Shown: piece after piece, positions 48,105 through 61,519 of the stretch
How positions within the stretch are numbered: position 1 is the first letter of the stretch
How the letters are laid out: every line of letters begins with the position of its first letter
Source of the DNA: Magallana angulata
Taxonomy: Eukaryota > Mollusca > Bivalvia > Ostreida > Ostreidae
DNA: 64,000 nt
Assembly (NCBI RefSeq): GCF_025612915.1
Contig: NC_069113.1
Span: 22,033,501-22,097,500 of the forward strand
Direction of reading: 5' to 3'
Program-made: the position numbers and the translations under genes
The notes under the pieces: generated by a model
Database searches by the model: none
The model's input: the letters and a program-made list of their open reading frames with translations, nothing else
What the model was told of the DNA's origin: nothing

Positions 48105-49943
48105 ATGAGGACGGATGTATTAAGCAGAAGAACCTTGGATCCCACTCTGCAACAGCAAGGTAGTGGCCTTAATGTGATGTATCCCTCATACTTCGATCAT
48201 CAGGGTAAGGACAAGTCTGAAGACAAACGACGAATCATCCAAGAAAAAGTGCTTGTGAAACATCGATATGAACAGGAAAAACAGAATTCATTTGAAAGGC
48301 ATCTGGTCGACTCGGAACGCCGGAAAGGTCAGAGAAAAATTCATGGAAGCGATCCCAAGAATATAAGTTTTGATTTTCGGGACAGTTACCAGTTTGAAAA
48401 TCATCGCCATTACGGAACAGAGAGCGCCAGAGAACTTCATACTTTTGAGCGGATGTACGACCCGGATGAAGAGGCAAGACGAAGTCAGAGTAGTTTCGGT
48501 CACCTTCAGTCCCCGAGGTCAGGGAGCTCCCAAGTGTACGATCCCCAGGTCGATCTTTATGAAAAACTAAGCGCTTTGAAGGTTCCAAAGATCAACACAC
48601 AACGGGTACCGGGATTCAGTAGTTATGCCCAGAAATTTCGCAAAGACAGTATAATGAGATCGAATAATTCTAGTCGGTCAACAATGTTATCCAACAGTAC
48701 TGTAAATAGCAATATGTCCTCCAGAAACAACAGCGGACGGTCAAGAGACTTGATAAGTCCCTCCCGCATACCCCGGCGGCAGAGGGACATCACTTCGGAA
48801 ACTTCATTGAAGTCTACTGAGAGTAGGGGCTTACATTCCGTCGATTCTTATAACTCCCGGCAGGGTTCGATTTATTCTCCTCTGAAAACTAATGAGCGAT
48901 ACAACGAGTGGAATGATTATTCGATACCGGAAGGGGATCTTCCGGATCTAATTGATGGCGAGATTCAAGAACTGCAGAAAACCAAAGGAGCGCTACAGGC
49001 CGCGAAAGGTGCACGAGGGACGATCCAGGTTACTCTAAAGTCTGATGAAAAATCCAAAGACAAAGCCAAGCCCTCAAACAATTCTAAAACTGGAAATAAG
49101 AAATCTAAGAAAGCTACGACGGAACAAAGCACGCCCAAAGAAAACGAAAAGAGTGTAAATGATGCTCAACACGAGGAAGTAGGTAGTTCCAAACAAATTC
49201 AAAACTCACAGGACATTGGTAACATTAAACATTCTCATAAAGTAACTCGTGGTGTTGCTCAAACTAAAGAAACTGTTAACTTGCAAGAGTCTGTGAACGA
49301 TTCGAAGGTGCAATATAACCAGAAGAAAAGGCCAAACAAGTCAGAAACCAGAGAAAAGACGAAAGAGAAAAGTTCTAAAACACCGAACGACAACTTGACA
49401 GAGAGCGCGCGACCGTCGCAGACGACAAAAGAAAAGGGAAAATCTGGAGAAAGTTCGAAAGTACCTGCACCAAACAAAGATAAGTTGAACAAAAGTCAAG
49501 ATATAGAAAAAGAAATCGCTAAAGTCCAGGAGGACTATCTCTCGCATCGCGCCGCTAACAACAAACAGAAACAACAGTCAGAAAAGGCGACAACATCGAA
49601 CAACAAGGGCAATACAACGAAACCTTCGAAACAACAACTTTCCACTGACTCAAAAACTAGTGCGGTCAAAACTGGCCAAATCCCTGAGTATAAAGGGGAA
49701 AAGACAAAAGCCAAGACGGGCGATACATCTAAAAAGGACAGCAACCAGGAGAAAGAAACGTCAGATTCTAAACCAAAGAAGGGAATTCTAAGGAAGACTA
49801 GTTCCTTTAAAGTGATAGGAAACTCGGACCAGTATTTCGGATATATGTCGATGACGGACGGTGTAGCAGGAGAGAAAAAGGAAGTGAAGCGCGTACGATA
49901 CCATGCCGATCACTACCCTGAAGTTCGCCCTATAAGTGCGTGA
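48105..49943 (+). CDS. Uncharacterised 612-residue Lys/Ser-rich disordered protein
   Basis: Single-exon ORF, much longer and more GC-rich than its surroundings. No signal peptide or membrane segment, so cytoplasmic or nuclear. Residues 1-170 are mixed charged and aromatic (FERMYDPDEEARRSQSSFGH, VYDPQVDLYEKLSALKVPKI). A Ser/Asn/Arg-rich section follows, with possible SP phosphosites (LISPSRIPRRQRDITSE). A short acidic block, PEGDLPDLIDGEIQELQKTK, may form a helix. Residues about 310-560 are almost only K, S, T, E, N and Q. The C-terminus regains order: KGILRKTSSFKVIGN, QYFGYMSMTDG and YHADHYPEVRPISA, the likeliest conserved part. I do not recognise the family. Composition suggests a filament- or microtubule-binding linker, or a sperm basic protein, but nothing seen proves either. 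Confidence 0.85.
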   Translation: MRTDVLSRRTLDPTLQQQGSGLNVMYPSYFDHQGKDKSEDKRRIIQEKVLVKHRYEQEKQNSFERHLVDSERRKGQRKIHGSDPKNISFDFRDSYQFENHRHYGTESARELHTFERMYDPDEEARRSQSSFGHLQSPRSGSSQVYDPQVDLYEKLSALKVPKINTQRVPGFSSYAQKFRKDSIMRSNNSSRSTMLSNSTVNSNMSSRNNSGRSRDLISPSRIPRRQRDITSETSLKSTESRGLHSVDSYNSRQGSIYSPLKTNERYNEWNDYSIPEGDLPDLIDGEIQELQKTKGALQAAKGARGTIQVTLKSDEKSKDKAKPSNNSKTGNKKSKKATTEQSTPKENEKSVNDAQHEEVGSSKQIQNSQDIGNIKHSHKVTRGVAQTKETVNLQESVNDSKVQYNQKKRPNKSETREKTKEKSSKTPNDNLTESARPSQTTKEKGKSGESSKVPAPNKDKLNKSQDIEKEIAKVQEDYLSHRAANNKQKQQSEKATTSNNKGNTTKPSKQQLSTDSKTSAVKTGQIPEYKGEKTKAKTGDTSKKDSNQEKETSDSKPKKGILRKTSSFKVIGNSDQYFGYMSMTDGVAGEKKEVKRVRYHADHYPEVRPISA

Positions 49944-52900
49944 TTATTTATTACTCATTATATTTATAAACTCACATCCAAAGGCCACTTATGTTCATTG
50001 TTATTTGTGTTCAAATACAAGTAAAGAATATTTCGAGTGTCATTTGTCTTGCATTAGTTTTTTGATTTATATATTAATTTAGAATGGATTACTTGAACTT
50101 TGATCGTAACATATAAAAGCGTATGGTGCTTTAAGATGAATTTGGTACACAAATAGTGAACCGATTTTCAAACAAAACTGATCACTGTAACATTGTAAGA
50201 TTCTTAATTAGGATTGAAAGACAATGATTAATAACTACATGTGTTCTACATACTTGGGATCAAATGTCTGTTTCATACAATTAATTTGAATGTATTCCAA
50301 TGATAAATGATTAAACAGATTTTTTTTATTGGCAAATGAAATAAATGGTCAAGATCTCAGACGAGATAATTGAGTTTGAAGGGCATTTGTCACTATCACA
50401 GCTGATCGTTGTTGCCAAATTTTGACAACCGTGCGCCCGCCATTGAAGACACCTCGTGCGGATCAGCATTAAAGTGCGCTAAATTCCTTATCCAAAAAAT
50501 CTTACATTATTTGATTTAAGTTTTTTTTCTCTTAGTCTTGTTTACATGGACCTTTTCGTTGTTAATTTGTTAGAGAAAAAAATTGAACTTGAAATTGTGC
50601 GTCATATTTATTAACATATCGGACGGACAAACAAAGGTATTGGGATCGTTAATAAAATAAAGGGTGGATGTTAGGAGATTTTTCCACCTTTTAATAAAGG
50701 CGCAAGTTTTACAGCGATTGAAAAAAATAATAGCACCCCCTTTTTTACTTAAAAACCTGTGGGTTTATGCAAATATATTGCAAGGATAAGAAAAAATTCA
50801 ATTTCTTTAAATTTAACGAGATCATGCCGCGTTAACGAAAATATTTTGAAAAAACTACTTTAATAAAATGCAAGTACCCTCTCTCATTGATATATTTAAA
50901 AAAAAGGGATAAAAATGTAAGTCACACCTGGTTGTTATTTTGTAAAAGAAAAAAATCTGTTGAACAATTCAAATCGTTATTTCTTAATTCCGAAAACAAA
51001 AGATAATCCACTCCATGTGATTAAGTTTGATTTTTGCCAAAATCGAGGACATTTTGCAATCTTCTGCGATCACGTGATGAACATTTCAAACAATAAATGG
51101 GCACTTTCTCATACGTTAAGGATTATCTTTAAGAACAAAGTACTTCCAAGCCTTATGACGCCGTTAATCTTGAATTAACTACAGATAAGTGGGATTTTTT
51201 AATCTTTCAATTGCAAACTTAATAATACGATGCAATGAAAATTTAAGAAAAACAAACCGAAGTTACAACACGTGACCATAACAAATGGAAGAGGAAAGTC
51301 ACGTTTTTAAAATAATCATTCAAAGTCTGCATTTTTTCTTATGAATTTTTTTCTCTGCTTCATTAGAAATCGCCTCTTTTCGAGCAAAATATAATAATTT
51401 TCTTTAACAAAGATATGAATTAATTTGAAGTAATATTCATCCCTGCTGGATTTTATTGAAAGTCAATATTTTTTCTTAAAAAAAATCAACATCTATGATT
51501 TGGAATAAATGTACTAAATACTTTTTATCAAGAAAATAATGCACAAGTGGTGTACTTATTCGACTAAAACATCAAAACACTTGACATTCTATAAGTTATC
51601 TGTATATGTACGGATGTATAAATGAAATATATGCTAAATAAGCATCAATGCTAAATTTAATTTAAACATATTTTATTGAGTAATCAAATGAATTAGGCAA
51701 CAGGCAAAGCCTATATAAACCCTCTCCAAAATACAAAGTCAAGAAGTGGTGTTATAAAATAATCATAGAATATAGTATATAGTATATAGTATAATTTACC
51801 AGTTTACAGAGTGATATATTATTGATATATTTGTATACAAGACAAAGGATATTTGGATAATAAATAATAAGCTTGACTTTTGTCATATGATGATAAATTA
51901 ACTTGTTGTTTAACATATACACAACTGTACATGAACACATTCATTCCTACATTTATAAACCCATCACCTCATTCATTCATACCGACAGACAGACATAGAA
52001 TATTGGTGTCATGATCCAGCCCATTTGAAGAAAAAAAAAATGAAAAACGCTTAGAAACTATAATATAACTATGAACATAAGAAACAATTTTACAATTTAA
52101 GTTGTATGAAAATCAATGCTAAATTTCATAATATCTATACGGTCAGTTTAATTTTGGAAAGAAGTTCAAATATTCGACATCCAGAGTCTGTACCAAGGGT
52201 ACTGTCATGTTGTAAATTTGTAAGTACACTTCGTGCAAAGTAACTTCATTTATACAAAAGCGCCTACATATACAATGTCATGTATGAATACGTGTACATG
52301 TATAGCAGCTATGGTCATTATCGACAGTAAACTTCTCTTATGTTTCTATGACACCTAATGTTTTGAATCCATCTGCAATCAACATGTGCTGTTGGAAAAC
52401 ATGTAAGATTCTTTCGCATGATGTAAATTAAAGTAATATAAATTGACATTACAGCATTAAATATGAATACGCCATCCATTTTGATTTATTGTCATCAGCG
52501 CAATTTTTATAATCTTTAAAATATGACCGGATTTCGAGTCGGTGATTTTTCTCATGTTGACAAATATATATTCACATTAATTTATCTGTTTCTATATCTT
52601 ACTTGTACTTGCTGATTTTTATATAAAATTGAAATTTGAATATTCTTTCGAATGGCCTTTATGTATGTTTTATCTACATTTGGATTTGGAATTCTGCTAT
52701 ATAGTTATGTTCTATTTCTTCACTTCAGAATACTGTTATTATCAGATTCCTCATAAGGTCCAAGAAGGCTATTATTCAAATTTTGAAGTTTAAATTCATG
52801 TGGACGAAAGTTTTTTTTAAAATATTATTTACAAGGAGAAATATTGCATTTTAAACTTAACTGTAAAAATTTCATCGAAGAATAATTGTGAAGAAAATGG

Positions 52901-53793
52901 TTTGCCATGTGCTTCTCTACTTCCTTATTAGAACAGATTACTATTCATTTTGTAGCATTATAAAGTACATGCAAAGAATTAAGATAAACTCTAGAATCTA
53001 TAACGTTAACACAACCAGATATCAAATTGACAACAATAAATGAAAAAGAAACTGTATTGTGACCCAGTAACAACGCATTACTCGGTTATTTGACCATACA
53101 GAATGTGGGGGTCGCCTGCCTGCTCGCCTCTTTTGCGAATTCATAAAAGAAATATTGACCCCTCTATACCGAGGAGAATGAAGAGATCAGATTCTTTTAC
53201 TAAATAGCGATAGCTTGGCTGACCTGCCCGGGGATAAGGCTAATATACACTGTACTGTAATTTATTAACAAAACAGCGCAGTATATATAATATAAATCAT
53301 GTAGTCCTTATAACAGGACTTCTTTCAGCTTTTATTTTTTTAACATGATTACCATATATTGTGTCCATGTCAAAGCAATACGCGTTAAATATCTAAGTAA
53401 TCTTTTTTTGTCCGCTGAATTGGCATTTAATCGTCATGATCACATAGATCTGTGAAGGTAATATTTAATCTGGATTTAGTCAGGTCATTTCAATGGATAT
53501 GAATAAGTGTGGTGGACTTCTTGAGACCATACGGTGTAAATCACCGAAAACGTCACTGAAAGTTAAAACTTTAAAGTCCTCTCGATGACCACAAAGGATC
53601 GGAGGGGGAAAAAATGTATCACCCCCTACTGGCGTATGAATAAACTCCATGACTCCTTAATATACAAATTACTTTGTTAACATTAAAAAAAACACCTTTG
53701 TTTACAATCATTATTATGGAGAAAATATATATTCTTTAAATAGGGGAAATTCCAGGTGATACACACACGAATCAAACGTTTCACAATCATTAT

Positions 53794-53818
53794 GAGAGAG
53801 AGAGAGAGAGAGAGAGAG
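53794..53818. repeat. (GA)n microsatellite
   Basis: About 12 perfect GA units. Confidence 0.95.
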
Positions 53819-56800
53819 TATCAATAGGGTGGATGAGAGGGGGTTATATGCTTCTAATGTCAAATCTTACTGACCATTAAATGTGCATATACATTGGAAA
53901 TATTATATATTCAGTAATCGTATTCCCAAAATACATCAAATCAAAAAGTAATGTTAGTGCATTAGCAACAATTGTTTTGGTATTTTCTGAATACAATTAT
54001 TAAAAACCTAGATGTAATAATCAATTAATATTTGGGTTAATACAAGTTAAACAGATTAAAAAATAAAAAGGTTAATCCATTCTGTTTTCTGGGTCACACC
54101 AACACGTGCACGTGTGAACAACTCGAAAGTGCAAACACTACTGCCTGGTATTTTTTGTAATAGAACTAAAAAAAAGAGTTGATTTTTATTGTCAGCAGTA
54201 TTCGCAGTTTTATAGTACAACGTAGAATCTGCTTTACGAAACCAACACTGAAAAACAACATTCACTATACTCAGGTTAGGTCTACTTAAAACTTGCAAAA
54301 AATTGTATCAGTCTGTGCTTATATTCATCTCTTTGTGAATTTTCTGTGTCGCCTTTTGAGTAATGATTCAGAACTAATTCATATATACGGCGAAAAACTT
54401 CCGAGGATCACCAGAATCCCATCATAGAAGACACTTTTATAATTTATGATACAGACAATGATTAGCCATGCTGAGTTCTCAACCTTCTCGATCTGTGCTT
54501 GTGGTTTATGGCTCTAGGGACACGGAAAAAAAGGGCTAGGGTAGTGCTGGAATTCGTACGTCACAAACTACCCATATACGTCGTACTGTACATGTAAAAT
54601 AAAGATCGGCCTGGTTCTCAATGAAAAATGAACCAAAATCATTAATGCCACTGTAAGCGTCTTCTTGAATTTCATGCCGTCTTCAATTATTGTTATTTAA
54701 CACCATATTAAGACCGCTTATTGTGTGCAAGATTTTTCAGATATAAATACAGCTTGTCATAATTTGTAAAAGTTAATTACCTAATAAACGCCAATTTGGA
54801 TCATATCTTTTTTACTTTAATATGCGTTAATCACAAATCGACACTGAATAGCCAACAATGTGGAATCGTTAAGTTAAATTTTACAAGAGCCATCTTTTAT
54901 AATAAGAAATAAAATAAATTTCTTTCATGTGGGAAACGTAATTTGCATTAGGTCAAAATTAGATAAATCTTCGTAATCATTTTTATATTTGGTGTCACTG
55001 GAAGCAACTCAACATTTAAAAAAAAAATAGTGTCTATAGATATATCAAATGGATATATACGTAAGTAAATAAACCGCGACATTTACTTTAATGATATATA
55101 CGTGTAGTTTGTAGTTAAAACTGAAATATTCTAAAAGCTTCTTCAGGAAAATCCTAAAGTTTGTTCAATATTCGTTTAAAGTTATGAAATAAGCAAAACT
55201 AAGTTCTGTATTGCATCAGCGTAGGTAAGAATATGAGCATACTCTTAATGGCAGAATGTATTGCCACTGCATTGCTACTGGTAAAATTTGAGCTTTTTAC
55301 CCCCAAAACTTTAAATATTTCATCTATCATCACTTAAGTTGGATCAAAAAATATATAAAATATTTTTTTTAAAATGTGATATTTCTCAAAAAAAGAAAAA
55401 GAAAATCGATATCCTCTTGATCAAAAGAAATCTTCTTTATTATCAAAACATGATTTATAATTTTTGTATTTTATTATTTTGATTTCAGAGAAACCGGAAG
55501 TATTTTTTTGGCCACAAACAGGATATTTTATGAGTACAATGTTTTGTATTTATTTTATAGCAAAATATGTCAAAGAATGTCAGAAAATTGAAAAAGATTT
55601 TAAAAATATAAGCAAAAACGATAAAATGATTTAGACCGTTTCCATGGAAATTCTTTACTAAATAGATTTGCTGCCTGGTCGATGATTAACTTATTATCTA
55701 TATGAAGTATATAAATAAAATTAAAATGCTGAATCATTGTTCTTTTCTGCATTTCAATCAATAACTTACACGTGAAAGAAAGAACACACGGTCATTAATC
55801 CTGATCATTTTATTGGGAAAGAGTTAAGTTTCCGAATTAGCGAGGCACCGCTGTTATATTTACATTTTGAATAAATCAGAGTAAAAAACTTTATAAATGG
55901 AGGTTGTTAGGCAAATTAAGAACATTTTGGATTATAGTGTTTCAAAAAAGAGATCTCATGTTCACGTCAATTCCAAGAGATGAAAGGGGAATAACCTCTA
56001 ATAAAGCTAAACGTTTCCTACCTCAGCGATAACTGCCACCGTCAAAAGTAAATAATTTGAACCTTCTTCCAATAAACAATAAATAGCTATCAATAATGTC
56101 AAAGGAAACTTTTGTTTTATGTCCCCGATTGGCATGAATTTAATTCTTTTGCATTTTCATTGTTATTTGACATTTAAGAAGTTAAGTGTTTCAAATCTTT
56201 TATAAGATCTTTGGAATGAACAGGAAATACGACCAACCAATCGCAAGCAGTATATATTAGATATCAAAGACGTCTATTTTAGAAATGAAATGTACAAGAA
56301 CTGCTGATATTCACACGGATGAATCGAAATAGATCGGTTCCTTCAAAACATCGACATTCCCAAGCGGACGTGAAACAGACAAGATGTTGGAAGTCACAGG
56401 CACAAGGCACATCTGAAACAAAAGGGCTTAGTTAGACACCGATAAAAAAACACCGATTGCAATTGATCCCTTAGAACAAATTAACCGACAAATTACGATA
56501 AATTGCTTCAGTTGGTGCACTAAAAATGTGGAAACATCAACGATTATAAGAAATAAATCAATAGCAAGACTATTACAAAACATCAGAAAACCTCATTTTG
56601 GGGGCTTGATATCTGAAGTGAATCAATAGACACTGTGTTCAAAGAATGCTGTAATGTCTTTATGTATGTAACAGTAGGAAGTAATCAATTTGTAATTATG
56701 TCATTTTATATTTATGTTCTTGTGAAGAAGTGTAATTAAGCAAGTTATTGCAATGAAATTTATCTGCAGTGTTATGGGTGAGAAATTTTCTGCCAATAGG

Positions 56801-57356
56801 ATCCGGATTGATCAGTCCTGGAAATTTTGCAGAAGAAGAAATACAGAAAAAATATTAAAGCACTGATTTAAACTTAAAAAGATGTATAAATTGCTAAGCG
56901 TTTTTGATGTACATGTATCAGTTTACATAAGTAATAAATACATGTACCTTGATATTTTGAGCGATTAGTTTTGATCAATCTTGCAGTTAAACATTTTTTG
57001 TCAATTAAAAAAAAAAAATTCTTAATGGCGTCAGCAGAAACATTAGATTATATAAGTAAACTATTATTCACAGTAAATATAAATTTTAATTCTAGTGAAA
57101 GAAATCTTCGAAAATCTTACGACGACTTTGTCGGGATAACCATTTTCTTTATGGCACTCTTATCTAGTAAAGCTTGATTGCAAAAGTTTTTCGCTGTATA
57201 GCAGTTTATCGCTGTAAAGAAAGTATTTGCATATATAAGTTGGTTTACAGAATTTACAAGAACCGTCTCTTATACTGTTTACAGTACTGTGCATATTTCA
57301 TATGTAAATACATACTTATGTTTGCCCCTTTTTGTTGAACTTATTTTTATCCACCT

Positions 57357-58562
57357 TTTAGCTCACCGCTGAGCTTTTCTGATCAAAATTTGTTCGTTTT
57401 TTGTCTGTCTGTGGCGTCGTTGCCGTAAACTTTACACATTTTCATCTTCTTCTCCAGACCTACAGGGTCAATTTCAACCAAACTTGGCACAACACATTTT
57501 TGGGTAAAGGGGTTTCAAGTTTGTTCAAATGAAGGCCACGTCATCTTAAAAGGGAAGATAATTTTGAATCATTGAAAATTTGTTGGAATTTTTCAAAGCA
57601 ATTGGCCAGAAAAGCTTTTGTGTAAGCATCCGCAAGTAGTGTAGATTAAATTCAAGTTTGTAAAATCATCATCCCTGGGGTAGGATAGGACCATAATGGG
57701 GGCTCAAATTTTTACATAGTAATATTTTTAAAACAAATTTAAAAAGTTCTTCTCAAAAGATATCTCGCCAGAAAAGCTGTAACATTGCTGGAACCATCCT
57801 CAGGCAGTGTATATTCAAGATTGTTCAAATTATCATCCCCAGGGTAGGACCACAAAGGGGGAATTTTTTTTTTTACTTAGAAATATACAGAGAAAATCTA
57901 TAAAAAATTTCTTCACAACCAATCGACCAGAAAGCTGAAACTTGTGTGGAAGCATCCTCAGGTAATGTAGATTTTATTTGTATAAATCATAATCCCGAAG
58001 GGTAAGGTGGGGGCCACAATGGGAGTGGATTAATAAGTATAAATCTTCAAAAATGTTATTCTCAAAAACTAAAACAACAAAAGAACCTCAATGTTTACTT
58101 AAGAATGTGTTAAAAAAATTTGAAAATCAAGGTCTTCTCTTCTTACATGTAGTTCAGGCACGTAGCATCGGGGGGGGGGGGGGGGGGCAGGGGGGGGGCC
58201 TTTTTTCTCACAGCAACAAATTTTTTAAAATTCACATATAAAAAATTGAATGATCATGGAGTTGCCCCCCCCCCCACTTTTTTGGTGGATTTAAAAAATT
58301 GATATGAAAAAAAGGGAAATTAGGATTGAAGTAGAAGTTATATCCCCCCCCCCCCCACGGATTAGGATTTTGAAGATTTCCGGAAAGTCTGTCTCTTTTT
58401 TTTCTTGTCAAGATTTTTTGGATGAGTCTGCCCCCCCCCCCCACTTTCAAAAACGATGCTACGTGCCTGTAGTTGTCTAGATATTTTGTATTTAATACTC
58501 TAAAGACGTTCTAAAGCTTTTGTTGGCTATCGTTGCTCATGTGAGCAATGTGGTCCCTGGGC
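57357..58562. mobile_element. Oyster-type dispersed repeat, non-autonomous DNA element
   Basis: Starts TTAGCTCACCGCTGAGCTTT and ends near GCTCATGTGAGCAATGTGG, inverted forms of a GCTCACCTGAGC-like terminal box. Inside are stretches I associate with the most common repeat of oyster genomes: TTTCATCTTCTTCTCCAG, CAATTTCAACCAAACTTGGC and several diverged internal copies of a roughly 150-base unit (57600, 57750, 57900) around CATCCTCAGG- and TGTAGATT-type words. It has no coding capacity. It is interrupted by a second element at 58155-58469. Limits are approximate. Confidence 0.7.
58155..58469. mobile_element. Nested 315-bp inverted-repeat element with 5-bp target duplication
   Basis: The ends CAGGCACGTAGCATCG and CGATGCTACGTGCCTG are exact reverse complements (16 bp). 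TAGTT flanks both sides (58150-58154 and 58470-58474), as expected of a target-site duplication. The interior is dominated by long poly-G and poly-C tracts and encodes nothing. It sits inside the larger repeat, so it inserted later. Confidence 0.85.
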
Positions 58563-59338
58563 TGTTACATTTTTATGATAAATGACAATTTTTTCCCCAT
58601 TCTTATACCATATTGTTTACCAGGATTTCACATGGAGTATTTATTCAAAACTTTAACAAAAATTTGTCAGAATTTTGAATATCGATATAAGAAAATTCAA
58701 CTCCTACACCTCACGTCATATCCGGCTCCTTTCCAAATCTATTTAATACTTGGAAACATAAACAAAATTGATAAGACGCTTCCGCATTATGGTACACGGC
58801 ATAAGAATCTCTTTAAGATCGTGGAAAGTTGTCATATGTAAATTTCATCCGGTTTGACGTCAATGGACGCCGTATAGGGTGACATGATGGCGATGTCGGC
58901 CAAAATAAACTGTTGACACAAGCCATTGTTGTAATCCGTTTACTGGGTTTAAAGCATCCGCGATTGTTTGGTTATTGTAATAAATGTGCCAGAATGCGAT
59001 TTTTATGAATGATATCGCATCAAAATGATATCCTAATTCCCGGGCTTTGTTGCATTTACACGCCGTAATCAGTGATTCATGACTAAAATCCATGCAAATG
59101 ACCGACATTATACATGCGGGTGTACACAGAAAATGGGAAATGCCTTACTTTGTAATCAAACAAAACATGTACATGAATCAAAATAAAATCAATTACGCCT
59201 ATTAACGATAATCTGAATCAGTTTATAAAGCTGTGTTCAATTATCTTACCTTTGTTAAAGTTGGTGAGTTCTTGAAAAATGATCATGCGTATAGTTTTGA
59301 TTTGCAGTGATCTATTATTTAAATATTTCCATATCATT

Positions 59339-59513
59339 GCAGATCCAGAAAAATTGTCCAGGGGGAGAGGGTCAGAGGGATATTTGAGTTTGCTGGGCGG
59401 GGTTCAAGGCATATTTTCAATGTTTTTACTATATTAAATGTAAATTTAAGAAATTCAATTTTTCCAGGAACGGGATCCAGACACACACACACCCTCTAGA
59501 TCCGCGCATGCAT
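59339..59513. repeat. Possible short repeat, family shared with 36786
   Basis: The left side GCAGATCCAGAAAAATTGTC plus a G run resembles the sequence at 36786 (GCGCGGATCCAAAACC then a G run). The right side TCTAGATCCGCGCATGCA is a partial inverted match. Ends are degenerate, so limits are tentative. Confidence 0.35.
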
Positions 59514-61519
59514 ATTAATTTGTTTAAATAAGTCATTTTTCTATAGTATCTTAATGACATTGACACTGGTTACCACTGGAAAGATAAGATAGAGCTGTCG
59601 TTGTAGAACACGATGTTACATTAGACAGACATGTCCTTTACCAAGCTATCATGCAAAATTCTCTCAAAAAACTCACTATTATTTACATAACACAGAAGAA
59701 TTTTATCATTGTTCCTGGCCATCCATAGAGCTTTATAAGAAGCAGAAAAAAACTAGCCAAACCAGAAAGATAGAGGTCTTAATGCAGGGAATTCGGTATC
59801 TGGCTATATGTGAGCGTTAAGTGTCTTAACGACATGCATTGTACAGGATAAAGTCGGGTATTATCATAATGACATGAACGTGTTCGATGCAAAATCTAAT
59901 CCACTAACAACTGGTTTTACATTTCCACATTAATAATTACTTTCATTTTGGGCCATTAATGACGAAGTCTCGTCTGTGTAATAAACAGCCTATAAAAACT
60001 CGAAGTCTCAAGGGAGCGAGACCCAGCGTCAACACATGCTTATGCAAATTGGATCGATTGCGAGGCTTTACTGGGGGTTTATATGGAGATATCGCTTTCT
60101 AAAATGTGCATTAATAAATTAATGTACCTGTAAACCTTACCTATTCAGATGGAAAGCTTGTAATTTATTATAGAACAATTAGCGTTGATGATAATGCGAT
60201 CTGGCATGTATGGATGCTATGAATTTTGAAGTGAACTGTTTACATGGATTGTGAAGACCACCTGAGCTAAAAAAAAAAAAAAAACAACTGACGAGGTTCA
60301 GCGCTGCAACATGTAAACTTCAATCAAAGTAATTCAAGACATATTATGTGTAATTTAAAACATCAAAGGTGTTTAACATTAGGAGACAAAAATCGCCTGC
60401 CTGCATTTGTTAACACCGAGGAAATATCTACGTTAATTCTAACAAATAACTTCTTTTTTGTGTAAAGTCTGTGACCGAATATTCTCCCCCGTGTTTGATT
60501 GTTAGCACCTAATAGCCAGACTGGGAAGGTTGATTTAACCAAACATTTAAGACTCCGTGCATAATCCTTGAAGATGCATTTCCAGGTTAAATGTATCGAC
60601 GAACCAGACGTTTAAACTAAATGAAAAATAAAGAAACCAAGTTTGAATTTGAAAACAAAAATCTACCTCCCCCCTCCCCAAAGAAATATATTAGAATTAA
60701 ATTTGTCATCTTTGTTCTGATAAAAACATATATAAATATCCGAATTTTGTTTATTTTTGAAATGTACTTTGTTGCCATAGTTTGGCAATTGGTTGTAATT
60801 AATAATTCTTTATTAATTAACTGAAACTGTATATTGTGGGTTTTTTTTTATTGCGCGCCAAGCAACGGTGGGTTTTAAATTATTAAAAGTTTTTACTCTG
60901 GCAAGAATGCCTCCATCGCTATTTGGTTTGGTAGTATTAGGCTATTAGAAAGGGCAGCTTGTGTTTATTTTCGTGATTGTTACGCCTTGTTCCAAAGGCT
61001 GAACAAACACTGTGTGTTTCTTTTCCACGCACCTTTTCCAATTTTTATGTCCAAACGAAACACTGGCGAAAAAAATTAACACCTTTGACACACGGGTTTA
61101 TAATGTGGTTTTTTTTTTTTTTGCATGAATGTGGTAATAGCATTTTAAAGCAAAGTCAAATCAAATCACTTTAGAGAGTAGGATGACGGCCCTATATAGA
61201 CTTTCTTTTTATGTTCATTTGCAAAAGTGCACTGTTGTCATGATTGAGAAAGTCAAAGTAAAATGGCATTTTTCGAAAAAAGAAAAGAAAAGAATTCTGT
61301 AATAAAAACGTCTCAAGAAATATATTTTGGTACTCTTGGTCGTAAAATATTAATATTTGAACAAGCATAGGATATTCTTTATCATAAAGAAAACTCCAGG
61401 AGAACAAATGTTTAAACGCGAAGGATGAAATGTTTGCATTACATACACTCGAAACCTTCATTGCACAAATCCAATCTTAGGTATGCAAACAAATGAACAT
61501 TCCTAATTTTGACTCTTAC

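Larger units (their letters stand above)
49944..61519. other. Long gene-poor stretch between the 48-kb gene and paralogue B
   Basis: About 11.6 kb with no gene I can support. It holds AT-rich unique-looking DNA, a (GA)n run at 53794-53818, the oyster-type repeat at 57357-58562 with a nested element, and a possible second repeat at 59339-59513. The stretch 58840-59120 is less AT-rich and carries an 82-codon - strand ORF (58860-59108) with no recognised domain. The region to about 60120 has several homeobox-like ATTA words, so a conserved regulatory block is possible but unproven. Confidence 0.4.

Noticed and set aside
50960-51178. A 72-codon + strand ORF (and similar short ones across 50-57 kb)
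   Set aside because: AT-rich codon use, no splice sites, motif or homology that I recognise; expected by chance in this much sequence.
57357-58562. Short ORFs with long Gly or Pro runs in both strands
   Set aside because: They come from poly-G and poly-C tracts in a nested non-coding element.
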